Shown piece after piece: positions 15,820-25,918 of a DNA stretch of 42,355 bases. The position numbers and the translations under genes are program-made. Below the pieces are notes generated by a model. That model was not told the DNA's origin. It saw only the letters and a program-made list of their open reading frames with translations, and searched no databases. Origin of the DNA: Methanomassiliicoccaceae archaeon (GTDB lineage Archaea > Thermoplasmatota > Thermoplasmata > Methanomassiliicoccales > Methanomethylophilaceae); contig PWNH01000080.1 in assembly GCA_003557905.1 (NCBI GenBank), positions 1 through 42,355 of the forward strand, read 5' to 3'. Each line of letters begins with the position of its first letter. Within the stretch, counting starts at the first letter, position 1.

Positions 15820-16344
15820 ATGGAATACTGTGAGGAACGCACCGTGGATGAGGGCGTGCGTGTTTTGACGGATTCGTTCATACGGACGAAATGCAACCCA
15901 TGCGCCTATTGCGGTGGCAATCATGTAAACTTGAAGAGACACTTGGTATGCGAACGCATTTTTTATGCCGAAGAGATAATCAGAGGTGCCGAGTCCGAGT
16001 TGCCTGAATGCACACCGAGATTGCAGATTTCGACATGGCCACATATAAGGGGCATGGTGCTGGACAGGGACTCGCACTCATGCCTTGGTTGCGGTGTAGA
16101 CCTTTCTGCCCGACCGGAATGGATGAGGGAGGTCCACCATATATTGCCGCGGATATTGGGGGGAACGGACGACCCGCGTAACCTCAAGACGTTATGCAAC
16201 GCATGTCATCGGCCTTTGACCGAGATCCTGATGTTGAAGATGGAACCGAAGGATGAGACGGAGAGGATGGAGGCTGACCTTAAACGCAAGTTCCGCAATG
16301 GCCGCGATCTTTTACGTTCATTGAGCGCCGATGGCGGTACCTGA
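15820..16344 (+). CDS. HNH endonuclease-family protein with N-terminal zinc knuckle
   Basis: A 174-residue protein. The N-terminal part has CNPCAYC (Cys25, 28, 31) followed by HVNLKRH, which looks like a small zinc-binding module. The C-terminal part is a clear HNH domain: CLGC (88-91), EVHHILP with His106-His107, GGTDDPRNL with Asn121, and LCNACH (126-130). All catalytic and metal residues are present. HNH proteins cut or nick DNA; roles range from homing to defence, and the target is unknown. The frame is open back to 15643, but upstream residues do not look like protein. ATG 15721 is an alternative start that would be leaderless from the TATA at 15691. It lies immediately beyond the structured RNA candidate. 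Confidence 0.75.
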   Translation: MEYCEERTVDEGVRVLTDSFIRTKCNPCAYCGGNHVNLKRHLVCERIFYAEEIIRGAESELPECTPRLQISTWPHIRGMVLDRDSHSCLGCGVDLSARPEWMREVHHILPRILGGTDDPRNLKTLCNACHRPLTEILMLKMEPKDETERMEADLKRKFRNGRDLLRSLSADGGT

Positions 16345-16348
16345 CCGA

Positions 16349-16717
16349 TCACCGGGATGTTATGCGGTTCTCACCATGCAACAGCCAGATTATCAAGAAT
16401 AGATTGATCGTCAGAAGGGCTAGAGCGGATGCGATGCTGTTTACGCCGGCGTCGCTTAGATTGTTCAGCAGGGAAAGTAATTCAAGTACCGCCTGGATGG
16501 CAAGTGCGGCGATCATGGCGTAATATCCCAGTAACTTTCCCATGAACATGAGGACTGCGGCAGCACCGAAGAGGATCACCAACAACACATCGGTTGACAG
16601 GTCCAACAATGGCTGATCGAAGTGATCCACCACACTGTTAAGCCCCATTATGGCCAATACCGCGGCGTAGACCGCCAGTATTATCACCATTTCCTTACGC
16701 GTGGATCTCCTCGGCAT
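16349..16717 (-). CDS. Small four-helix membrane protein, paralogue of the next gene
   Basis: A 122-residue integral membrane protein with a basic N-terminus (MPRRSTRKEM) and four hydrophobic segments (about 10-30, 42-62, 64-84 and 95-116). It ends in a short polar tail after NLFLIIWLLHGENR. I do not recognise the family. It shares length, topology and the motifs VYAA, ILFGAAA/LLFGIAA, GYYAM/GYWAM and NLF.IIWLL with the protein encoded at 16798-17154, so the two are tandem duplicates. It is convergent with the HNH gene. No enzyme motif is visible. Confidence 0.7.
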   Translation of the reverse strand: MPRRSTRKEMVIILAVYAAVLAIMGLNSVVDHFDQPLLDLSTDVLLVILFGAAAVLMFMGKLLGYYAMIAALAIQAVLELLSLLNNLSDAGVNSIASALALLTINLFLIIWLLHGENRITSR

Positions 16718-16797
16718 TGAAAACTCCGAGTGGAGGATTGTCCGTATGAGTATTTATTCTTTAACAGGGTTGAAAAAGAGAATGGGTTTAATTATGC

Positions 16798-17154
16798 TCA
16801 ATGGAACATCGACCGCTGCTCCTCCTGGAGCAACCACACGATGATGAACAGGTTGACCATTAGCATATAGACGAAGCTGGCCATCGACGTGAATGATGAG
16901 TCGAAATTTATCAGACCGATCAATATCTGCCATCCCAATGCCAGTACCATGGCCCAATAGCCTATGACACTCCACTTGAACATGAAGAAGGCTGCGATTC
17001 CGAAAAGCAGTACCAGTATGATGCTGAATCCCAAGGCCTCCCATGCTGTATCGGTCAGATGCTCGAATGCCATCAGTACGCCGAACAGGGTCGCTATGGC
17101 TGCGTAAACGATCAAGAACACAACCATGCTCTTTGCACTTACTCTGAATTCCAT
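16798..17154 (-). CDS. Small four-helix membrane protein, paralogue of the previous gene
   Basis: 118 residues, four predicted membrane helices, N-terminus MEFRVSAKSMVVFL and C-terminus NLFIIVWLLQEEQRSMFH. The family is not recognised. Side by side with the 16349-16717 product, it shows the same helix spacing and matching residues in helices 2-4 (VLLFGIAAFFMF, GYWAMVLALGWQ). An 80-base gap separates the two genes and carries an A/T run (16750-16765), so each may have its own promoter. A small receptor, channel or partner subunit are all possible; nothing decides. Confidence 0.7.
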   Translation of the reverse strand: MEFRVSAKSMVVFLIVYAAIATLFGVLMAFEHLTDTAWEALGFSIILVLLFGIAAFFMFKWSVIGYWAMVLALGWQILIGLINFDSSFTSMASFVYMLMVNLFIIVWLLQEEQRSMFH

Positions 17155-17211
17155 TGGATGCCTCCTTTTGCCATGGAATGATTCGTTTCGGCCTTATTTA
17201 ACGGTTCACCG

Positions 17212-17892
17212 TCATAGATTCAATGACAGACGGCGTAGCCAATCCTCGGCCTCCTTCCAGCGGGGATGCATCCTCTCCTTGCGACGGAACTCCTCATCGT
17301 GGGCCTGACCGTCCAGGGAAAGACCGTTGGCCAGATGCAGCAGCTCATGATAGAGTACGTATTCTGTCACGAACTCAGGAACGACAACATCATCAAGCGC
17401 TGAGCTGACCGCCACTACCTTCATCAGGACGCTGCAGTATCCAACCCGCCTCAGGTTGGGTCTTGAGGTCCATGACAAGAAGGCCTCCTCATCCCTCTCC
17501 ACCAGGCCGGCCTGCACCAAACGCTCGTAGGAATCCTGGAGGTCGTAATGCCTGCCCTTGCAGTTGCGTGACAGGTTTCGGCTGCGGCGCAGATAGACAG
17601 GCTGCTTGTTCTTCACAAAATCCTGTGATGTCATCCAATCCCGGAGTTCATCAGGGTAGTTCGACCTCTTACCCTTGGCTATGCGCATGAAGAGCACCCT
17701 CGCCAGCCCCTCCATCATCACCTCGTCGGCATCCATAAGGTAGTCGGAGACCTGGAACTCGGCCCATCCGGCAGACCTCTGCCATCGGACCTTGAACTCC
17801 TTGAAGGGCGTGAACTCCGCCCTCACTGAACTGTACCCGAAATCCCTGCCCGCCTTCTGGAATGCATCCTGTAGACAAATCTCACTGCTCAT
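17212..17892 (-). CDS. SprT/YgjP-like zinc metallopeptidase-family protein
   Basis: A 226-residue protein with the zinc-peptidase motif YHELLHLANG (His182, Glu183, His186) and a downstream AHDEEFRRKERMHP containing candidate third ligand His198. This spacing resembles SprT/YgjP-type metallopeptidases, not classic secreted ones. The N-terminal 100 residues are helical and charged without a signal peptide or membrane helix, so it acts in the cytoplasm. SprT relatives process DNA-protein crosslinks or have unknown substrates; the substrate here is not predictable. It is divergent from the DHH phosphoesterase gene, with A/T-rich DNA between them. Confidence 0.75.
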   Translation of the reverse strand: MSSEICLQDAFQKAGRDFGYSSVRAEFTPFKEFKVRWQRSAGWAEFQVSDYLMDADEVMMEGLARVLFMRIAKGKRSNYPDELRDWMTSQDFVKNKQPVYLRRSRNLSRNCKGRHYDLQDSYERLVQAGLVERDEEAFLSWTSRPNLRRVGYCSVLMKVVAVSSALDDVVVPEFVTEYVLYHELLHLANGLSLDGQAHDEEFRRKERMHPRWKEAEDWLRRLSLNL

Positions 17893-18010
17893 TTTCTCAC
17901 CTCGATTGTTTTCCAGAGCGGTGCAGAAGCGATATAACGGCTGATAGTACAGCTAGCTTAACCCTTCTTCACGACTGTTTATATGTTATAAAGTAGATTA
18001 CTTTTCGTCC

Positions 18011-18964
18011 ATGTTGAACGACAAGGACCTGCGTAAGGCTCACCTCATCACAAGAGGCAACGTTGACGGTCTTGTATGCGCAGCCCTCTTCTTACGCCAC
18101 GACCCCCTTTGTCGTGTTTCATTCGTTACTTCACCATCAGCCGCATCATCTGTACTATCGAAGGACAGTTTTTCCCGCGAGGTCTACGTGGCGGACCTGG
18201 CACCGGATGAGTGCCTCCTCAGTCATTGCGAGGGGCGGAACGTTACCATCGTCGACCACCACCCCCTCCGATGCCCGGTTGACGATCGGGCTACGATGGT
18301 CATTGATGGGGGTAGGAGCGCTGCCTCAGTGCTCGCAGAGCATCTGGGAAGTGAGGATGCGTTCGGCCCATTGATCGCCATCGCCGACAGCGTGGAGTAC
18401 ATGGAAACCCCATTGATGGAGGAGATGTGGAATGAGCACAGCGGCAAAAGGATTACGAGAGAGGCCAAGGTCCTGGATTTCTCATGGAGGGCCAACATCA
18501 AGGACGATGTTTTCCGTTACCGCGCTGCGCTGAGGCTTTCACAAGGGGCGTGGCCGTCCGAGGTGCCGATAATCTGGCGGCGTTTCCTTACCGTCCAGAA
18601 TGAGAGGAGGTGGCCGAGGGCCGTTTCACTCGTCAATGACAGGATGCGTCGCATAGGTGACATAGGGGTCCTTGAGCTCAACGGCCGTGACAGTCTTCTG
18701 GGTTTCGGGACCCGTGCCTTGGTCCACGTGGCGCAGAGACGGGACCTGGGCTATGCAGCATTGATCCACCGCCGCGAAGGACATACATCAATATCCTTAC
18801 GGGGGTTGAGGCCTGAGGGCCTGGACCTGGGGGCCTTCACCGATGATTTCACCCGGCGCCACGGCATCAGCGGCGGGGGGCACCCCAACAGCGCTGGCGC
18901 TCGCATCCCCTTGACCAGCTCCTACCGGCTGATAAAAGAGTTGCTGGCACTCTCGAACCCCTAA
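18011..18964 (+). CDS. DHH-family phosphoesterase (NrnB/RecJ-like)
   Basis: A 317-residue DHH-DHHA1 phosphoesterase. Motif I is degenerate (ITRGNVDGLVCAAL; Asn stands where Asp is usual), motif II is VADLAPDE, motif III VDHHPL with Asp82-His83-His84, and motif IV AIADSVEY. The DHHA1 substrate loop GGGHPNSAGARIP lies near residue 290. Family members degrade short RNAs, single-stranded DNA or cyclic dinucleotides with Mn2+. The size fits a stand-alone nano-RNase-like enzyme. ATG 18011 follows a TATATGTTATAAA box by about 25 bases, so the mRNA is probably leaderless. The changed motif I may alter metal binding. Confidence 0.82.
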   Translation: MLNDKDLRKAHLITRGNVDGLVCAALFLRHDPLCRVSFVTSPSAASSVLSKDSFSREVYVADLAPDECLLSHCEGRNVTIVDHHPLRCPVDDRATMVIDGGRSAASVLAEHLGSEDAFGPLIAIADSVEYMETPLMEEMWNEHSGKRITREAKVLDFSWRANIKDDVFRYRAALRLSQGAWPSEVPIIWRRFLTVQNERRWPRAVSLVNDRMRRIGDIGVLELNGRDSLLGFGTRALVHVAQRRDLGYAALIHRREGHTSISLRGLRPEGLDLGAFTDDFTRRHGISGGGHPNSAGARIPLTSSYRLIKELLALSNP

Positions 18965-18997
18965 TAGTTTTTATCGTTCCAACCCTCTGTCTTGACC

Positions 18998-19387
18998 ATG
19001 AGCGATCTAGAGGATATTGATGAACGTGAAGAATTGGTTCAACGTATGTTGAAATCCATGGAGAGGGCCTATGGTTTCATACCCTTGGTGAACCAAGTGC
19101 TGAGCGAAAGGCCGGAGTTCTTCATACCGCAAGTGACTTTGAGCAAATCCATCTTTAACGAACCGGGCGCTCTCAGCGAAAAGGAGAGGGAACTCATAGC
19201 CTTGGGTGCGGCATCCGCATCCAGTGCGGAACATTGCATGATGGTCCACATCAAACACGCCCAGCGTCTCGGTGCTGACCGGGATCAGATAATGGAGGCG
19301 ATGATGATCGGTTCCATGATCGCCATGAACAAGGCTCAGTCCTACGCGTTCCGTAAGTTCAAGGAGGCCTTCGAGGACAAGTCTTAG
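18998..19387 (+). CDS. Carboxymuconolactone decarboxylase/AhpD-family protein
   Basis: A 129-residue all-helical CMD-fold protein. The core ALSEKERELIALGAASASSAEHCMMVHIKHA is the AhpD-like active-site helix. AhpD has CxxCxxxH; here only the second cysteine (Cys80) and the histidine (His84) remain, and the first position is Ala77 (AEHC). A disulfide-based peroxidase mechanism is therefore unlikely, and a role closer to the decarboxylase-like members is possible. I use ATG 18998; the frame is open to TTG 18992. A TAATAGTTTTTAT box about 25-30 bases upstream suggests leaderless transcription. No obvious functional partner. Confidence 0.8.
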   Translation: MSDLEDIDEREELVQRMLKSMERAYGFIPLVNQVLSERPEFFIPQVTLSKSIFNEPGALSEKERELIALGAASASSAEHCMMVHIKHAQRLGADRDQIMEAMMIGSMIAMNKAQSYAFRKFKEAFEDKS

Positions 19388-19415
19388 GATCATCCGTAGA
19401 AGAAACGAGGGCGTC

Positions 19416-19449
19416 GGAACCTTTTCCGTTTACAACTGAAAAGGATTCC
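19416..19449. terminator. Hairpin after the CMD-family gene
   Basis: GGAACCTTTT (19416-19425) can pair with AAAAGG-A-TTCC (19439-19449): ten base pairs with one bulged A and a 13-base loop. It starts 28 bases past the stop at 19387, in the 222-base gap before glnK, whose transcription comes from the other side. It may mark the convergent 3' ends. Otherwise this gap holds only A/T-rich runs. Confidence 0.4.
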
Positions 19450-19560
19450 TGTCATTTTGCAGACCGTCGTTGACGTTTCCTCAGTTCGCAATCCGATATC
19501 AACGGCCTGGTGGGAAAATCACAATAGTACAATACAATTAGAACAGGGGTCACAAGAATA

Positions 19561-19577
19561 GGGTGAAAAAGAAATGG
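19561..19577 (-). terminator. U-rich terminator after glnK
   Basis: On the minus strand the transcript reads a T-rich tract (TTTCTTTTTCACCC) about 35-50 bases after the glnK stop. Archaeal RNA polymerase terminates at such tracts without needing a hairpin. This is the only good candidate on the amtB-glnK side. Confidence 0.35.
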
Positions 19578-19609
19578 TAAATTGTTTGGTGTGAGGTCCG
19601 GCCACTACA

Positions 19610-19945
19610 TCAGGAGTAGCGCCATTCGTCACCGGTGCGTATCTTGACGGCACGGTGGACCGGGGTGACGAATATCTTTCCGTCACCCATCTCGCCTGTG
19701 CGGGCGGCAAGGAGAATCGCCTCGACGACCTTCTCCTCATCCTGGTCCTCCACGACTATCTCGACCTTCACCTTGGGAAGCTCGTCGATGCGGAACAGAC
19801 CGGTCCTGGCAGTGAACTCCAGTCCCGCCTGTTCGCCACGGCCCTTGACGTTGTAGATGGTCATCGCGTTGATGCCTATCTTCGTCAAAGCCTCCTTCAC
19901 CGACTTGAGCTTCTCCGGGCGTATGACTGCTTCGATCTTGATCAA
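19610..19945 (-). CDS. glnK: GlnK-type PII nitrogen regulatory protein
   Basis: A 111-residue PII trimer subunit that senses 2-oxoglutarate and ATP/ADP and blocks AmtB when nitrogen is sufficient. Recognisable parts are MIKIEAVIRPEKLKSVKEAL, the second signature region TGEMGDGKIFVTPV and the C-terminal VKIRTGDEW. The T-loop reads GRGEQAGLEFTARTG: aligned with E. coli GlnB, the modified Tyr51 is Ala and the YRGAEY signature is gone. Start is TTG 19945 with a GAGGTG Shine-Dalgarno five bases upstream that overlaps the amtB stop. It is the second gene of amtB-glnK. Confidence 0.93.
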   Translation of the reverse strand: MIKIEAVIRPEKLKSVKEALTKIGINAMTIYNVKGRGEQAGLEFTARTGLFRIDELPKVKVEIVVEDQDEEKVVEAILLAARTGEMGDGKIFVTPVHRAVKIRTGDEWRYS

Positions 19946-19954
19946 AGGACCACC

Positions 19955-21277
19955 TCAGATGTCATATGCGACCTCCCCGTGCTCTATGAGGTCCTGTCCG
20001 ATCATCTCCTCCTTCTTGTCAAGGCGGATGTCCATGAACATCGCTATGACCTTGATTATGATTAAGGATATCACGAAGGCATAGACCGCAGTCACACCGA
20101 CGGTCGCGACCTGTCCGAAGAACAGATCGTATCCGCCGTATATCAGACCCTTGACGCCATCGGCGCCAGCATCGGATGTTATGGCAGGGACGGCGAACAA
20201 CCCAGTCGCCAAGGCGCCCCATATGCCGCCGACACCGTGGACGGCGAAGACATCGAGGGCGTCATCGGCCTTGAGCTTGTGCTTCAGAGCGACCATCGCG
20301 TAACAGAAAGCACCACCGCCGGCACCTATCACTATAGCTTCCATAGGGCCAACGAAACCGGCCGCAGGAGTTATAGCAACCAGACCAGCGACGGCTCCGG
20401 TGACCATGCCGAGGACACCTGGCCTACCGAGGTGCAGATAGTTGATCAATCCCCAGGTACCCGCAGCGGTAGCAGCGGATATCTGAGTCACAACCATGGC
20501 GTTGACGGCTATCCCATCGGCGGCAAGGGCTGAGCCACCGTTGAATCCGAACCATCCGAACCATAGAAGGGCGCCACCTATGAACACGAGTGGCAAGTTG
20601 TGGGGGCGGTCCTTCTGGATGTTCGATCCACGGCGGCCGACGACGATTGCGAGGGCCAGCGCGGTCACACCGGAACAGATGTGGACCACGGTTCCGCCGG
20701 CGAAGTCGAGGGACACGAAGTACTCCTCGAACCATCCGCCACCCCATACCCAGTGGGCTATGGGAGCGTACACAACGATAGACCAGATGACAATGAATAT
20801 GACCAGCGCCTTCAACTTGGTCCTCTCGGCGATAGCTCCGAGGACAAGCGCGGCGGTGATCATCGCGAAGGTCAGCTGGAAGAGCATGAACTGCGCATCA
20901 GGCAGTCCGCCAACCAGAGTATCCTGGGAATAGGATGTGTTGTTCAATAGCAGGTAGTCTAGTCCGCCCACCAGGCCCGCTTGCGAGGGTCCGAAGGCTA
21001 GGGTGTATCCCAGTGTAACCCACACCAAGGTCACTATGACCATGACAATCATGGTCTGACCTAGCATGGACATCACACTCTCCTTGCGGAGCATGCCCGC
21101 ATAGAAGAGTGCAACGCCAGGAGTCATCAGCATGACCAGGGCCGTGGCGATCATGATCCAAGTCATGCTCGCGGGGTCCAGGGTAGCACTTGCTGCTGAG
21201 ACACTGGGAAGAGCCATGCTGGCGACGAACGTCAGCACGCCCAGGGCGGCTATCGGCTTAGCGATTCCGTACTTCAT
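19955..21277 (-). CDS. amtB: Ammonium transporter AmtB
   Basis: A 440-residue ammonium channel of the Amt/MEP/Rh family. An N-terminal signal-like helix (about 8-28, ending SVSA) precedes the 11-helix core, the usual bacterial or archaeal layout. Seen: TPGVALFYAGMLRKESVMSMLGQ, the pore region APIAHWVWGGGW, the segment FAGGTVVHICSGVTAL with the twin-histidine-helix His, and late IWGALATGLFA preceded by FAVHGVGG. The C-terminal tail (DIRLDKKEEMIGQDLIEHGEVAYDI) is the GlnK-interacting tail. The promoter region contains a perfect palindrome at 21311-21326. Confidence 0.95.
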   Translation of the reverse strand: MKYGIAKPIAALGVLTFVASMALPSVSAASATLDPASMTWIMIATALVMLMTPGVALFYAGMLRKESVMSMLGQTMIVMVIVTLVWVTLGYTLAFGPSQAGLVGGLDYLLLNNTSYSQDTLVGGLPDAQFMLFQLTFAMITAALVLGAIAERTKLKALVIFIVIWSIVVYAPIAHWVWGGGWFEEYFVSLDFAGGTVVHICSGVTALALAIVVGRRGSNIQKDRPHNLPLVFIGGALLWFGWFGFNGGSALAADGIAVNAMVVTQISAATAAGTWGLINYLHLGRPGVLGMVTGAVAGLVAITPAAGFVGPMEAIVIGAGGGAFCYAMVALKHKLKADDALDVFAVHGVGGIWGALATGLFAVPAITSDAGADGVKGLIYGGYDLFFGQVATVGVTAVYAFVISLIIIKVIAMFMDIRLDKKEEMIGQDLIEHGEVAYDI

Positions 21278-21549
21278 GGAATGATTCCTTCCCGCGCATC
21301 TGCATCGACATTAGACAAATGTCTAAGCATTTGCGCATTGTTTACACATTTGCGATATTCAATTGTGTATATTAAGGTTACTATTCTAATCAAATGTCTA
21401 ATTTTTTCATCAAACTCATGCAGATTGTAGGTTCGACTAGCACGAGGCGCCCTAAGGGAGAAGTTTCAGCGCATTGAAGTAAAATATATATAGTAGCACA
21501 AACAGATTACAGGTTGCAAACCATGAGATTACAACCGGGTGAATGGATG
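21278..21549. other. Divergent promoter region between amtB and the ArsR-like gene
   Basis: 272 bases. Nearest amtB is GGAAT-G-ATTCC (21278-21288), overlapping the Shine-Dalgarno zone. Next come the palindrome at 21311-21326, direct repeats of CATTTGCG at 21328-21335 and 21347-21354, and a minus-strand TATA (TTAATATAC) at about 21367-21375. A second copy of CAAATGTCTAA lies at 21391-21401. For the plus-strand operon, AAAATATATA at 21481-21490 is the TATA box. No gene is seen inside. Confidence 0.6.
21311..21326. promoter_or_regulatory. Perfect palindrome upstream of amtB-glnK: candidate nitrogen operator
   Basis: TTAGACA-AA-TGTCTAA: seven-base arms, two-base centre. The 11-mer CAAATGTCTAA from its right half recurs at 21391-21401. 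The palindrome lies between the apparent minus-strand TATA and the amtB start, so a bound protein would block initiation or early elongation. It does not match the GGAA-TTCC type site known for the methanogen nitrogen repressor NrpR. The binding protein is unknown. Confidence 0.5.
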
Positions 21550-24379
<2,830 letters not shown>

Positions 24380-24384
24380 TAGAG

Positions 24385-24879
24385 ATGAAAGAGTGGGATG
24401 AAATGTTCCGCAGGTTCGGCATGGGAGATATGAACGACCGTTTGGACAGGATGTTCAAGGATTTCCTCGGAACCGATGAGGGCACGCCTGGTGCCAAGGT
24501 ATGGGGTTACACCATGTACCGCGGTCCGGACGGCGTGCCTCATGTGCGTGAGTTCGGCACCGGCATGGGCGAGGATGTCCTCCCTGAGAAAAAGGAGGGT
24601 GTCCGCGAACCCTTCGCCGATGTCACCCATGAGGGTGATGAACTGCGCATCGTGGTCGAGCTCCCCGGAGTCTCCAAGGAGGATATCGACCTGCACACCA
24701 CCGTGAGATCGATGACGGTCTCGGTGGATACCGAGAGCCGGAAGTACCACAAGGTCCTGAAGCTCCCGGCTGAGGTCGATGCCGATTCGGCGAGAGCGGA
24801 GTACAACAACGGCATCCTCGAGGTGCTGTTGAAGACCGCCAACCCCGAACCGGCACCGAGGAAGATAAACATCTTATGA
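24385..24879 (+). CDS. hsp20: Hsp20/alpha-crystallin small heat-shock protein
   Basis: A 164-residue ATP-independent holdase. The N-terminal 70 residues are Met, Gly and Phe-rich and variable. The alpha-crystallin domain (about 73-150) starts at REPFADVTHEGDELRIVVELPGV and ends AEYNNGILEVLLKT, the A-x-x-x-n-G-v-L signature. The C-terminal INIL is the I-x-I/L tail that docks neighbouring dimers. ATG 24385 is chosen; a GAGGTGAT Shine-Dalgarno four bases upstream contains the cdc48 stop codon. It forms an operon with cdc48 and the ArsR-like regulator, so a holdase and an unfoldase are made together. Confidence 0.95.
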   Translation: MKEWDEMFRRFGMGDMNDRLDRMFKDFLGTDEGTPGAKVWGYTMYRGPDGVPHVREFGTGMGEDVLPEKKEGVREPFADVTHEGDELRIVVELPGVSKEDIDLHTTVRSMTVSVDTESRKYHKVLKLPAEVDADSARAEYNNGILEVLLKTANPEPAPRKINIL

Positions 24880-24905
24880 GGGGATGTCCCCTCAATCTCA
24901 TTTTT
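24878..24905 (+). terminator. Hairpin plus T-tract terminator after hsp20
   Basis: GAGGGG (24878-24883), loop ATGT, CCCCTC (24888-24893), then a T-run at 24901-24905. The stem begins within the hsp20 stop codon. It resembles a bacterial-style intrinsic terminator and overlaps the end of the convergent marker 8 gene. Confidence 0.5.
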
Positions 24906-25821
24906 CTGGACTGAGTGTGTCGCTGGCGCAATCAGGCTGATACAGGGGTCTCGGCCTCTCACCCATATCCTCTCGCGGGATAGGGGATTTCATAATCAGC
25001 AATTGTTCCGGGATGCTCATGGCCCGGTTCAATATCATCCTCTTACCGGCATCGCTAATACCGAGAACGGGTATGCCCGTCCCCATCTGCACCTTGGCCC
25101 TGGTGCCGGCCTTCTTCCATAATTGTGCCGAGGCGCAGAGGAACAGGATGTCGCAGTAATAGACCATCAGCTCGGCTGTGAAACCGCATACCGCGGTGGT
25201 ATGGACGCCTATCAACAGGGTCTCGACCCCTAACTCCGTGCCCCTCTCCTTGATTGCCTGCGCGGTGAAGGCGTCCTTGCCCATGACGGTGACCGCGATC
25301 CTCTTGTGGCCCATCGATGCCGCCCTCTCTAGACCTGACAGCTGATCGATAAAGGCATTTTCATCCAGGAGTGTGCAACCCTCCCGTTTCAAACGTTCCT
25401 GGAGGGCGGGTATCGGTGAGGTGGAGATTATGCCGGTCATATGCGCACCGACCGCCTGCACCACCTGGGGGTCGGAACAAATGAAGGTTCCCGCACCCTC
25501 GCAAACCGTCACAGCGCAATCGAGGAGGCCGTCGCGAAGGGCATCACTGATTATCTCGGAGGCGCCGAATGTGACCGTCCTATCCTCCGTCCGCAGCAGA
25601 CGTTCGGATGTGAACATCCCCCATTCATCCACATTCTCCCTTAATGTGGCCAATACCGATGCCGCATCCTCTTCTTCAGTACCGTATACACGGCTGCGCA
25701 TGGGACAATAGGCGATCTTCGGAGGTTCTGTCACCTCTGCTTTTCCATCATCGATGAGTATCCTCGCCCCACATATCTCTATCTCGTGCCTTCCTTCCAT
25801 CTTATCATCAATGAATCCCAT
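24898..25821 (-). CDS. Methanogenesis marker protein 8 (DUF2099) homologue
   Basis: A 307-residue protein of the DUF2099 family, found essentially only in methanogens and relatives and called methanogenesis marker 8. Recognisable segments are VTEPPKIAYCPMRSR, a GMFTSER region, TFGASEIISDAL, the cysteine loop DCAVTVCEGAGTFICSDP, MTGIISTSPIPALQERL, AFIDQLSGLERA and GHKRIAVTVMGKDA. No activity is established for the family to my knowledge; conserved cysteines suggest cofactor or metal binding. ATG 25821 is used, but the TATA-like TTTTAATA lies only about 15 bases upstream, so ATG 25800 (codon 8, MEGRHEIE) may be the true start. This gene is the main evidence that the host is a methanogen. Confidence 0.85.
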   Translation of the reverse strand: MGFIDDKMEGRHEIEICGARILIDDGKAEVTEPPKIAYCPMRSRVYGTEEEDAASVLATLRENVDEWGMFTSERLLRTEDRTVTFGASEIISDALRDGLLDCAVTVCEGAGTFICSDPQVVQAVGAHMTGIISTSPIPALQERLKREGCTLLDENAFIDQLSGLERAASMGHKRIAVTVMGKDAFTAQAIKERGTELGVETLLIGVHTTAVCGFTAELMVYYCDILFLCASAQLWKKAGTRAKVQMGTGIPVLGISDAGKRMILNRAMSIPEQLLIMKSPIPREDMGERPRPLYQPDCASDTLSPEK

Positions 25822-25918
25822 GATATGGTTATTAAAATGCCTACTCGATGGGAACGATTTGGTAACTGGGGAACTTGTTTATATAACGGCATTGTTTTTT
25901 CGTGATAGGTGAATTAAC

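Noticed and set aside
15433-16344. IscB-type omega RNA (HEARO) system
   Set aside because: The HNH protein has no RuvC halves or bridge helix and is too short, so only the vague RNA-plus-HNH arrangement resembles it.
21278-21288. GGAAT-G-ATTCC next to the amtB start as an NrpR operator
   Set aside because: Spacing is too short for the known GGAA-N-TTCC operators, and the sequence overlaps the Shine-Dalgarno region, so it is probably coincidence.
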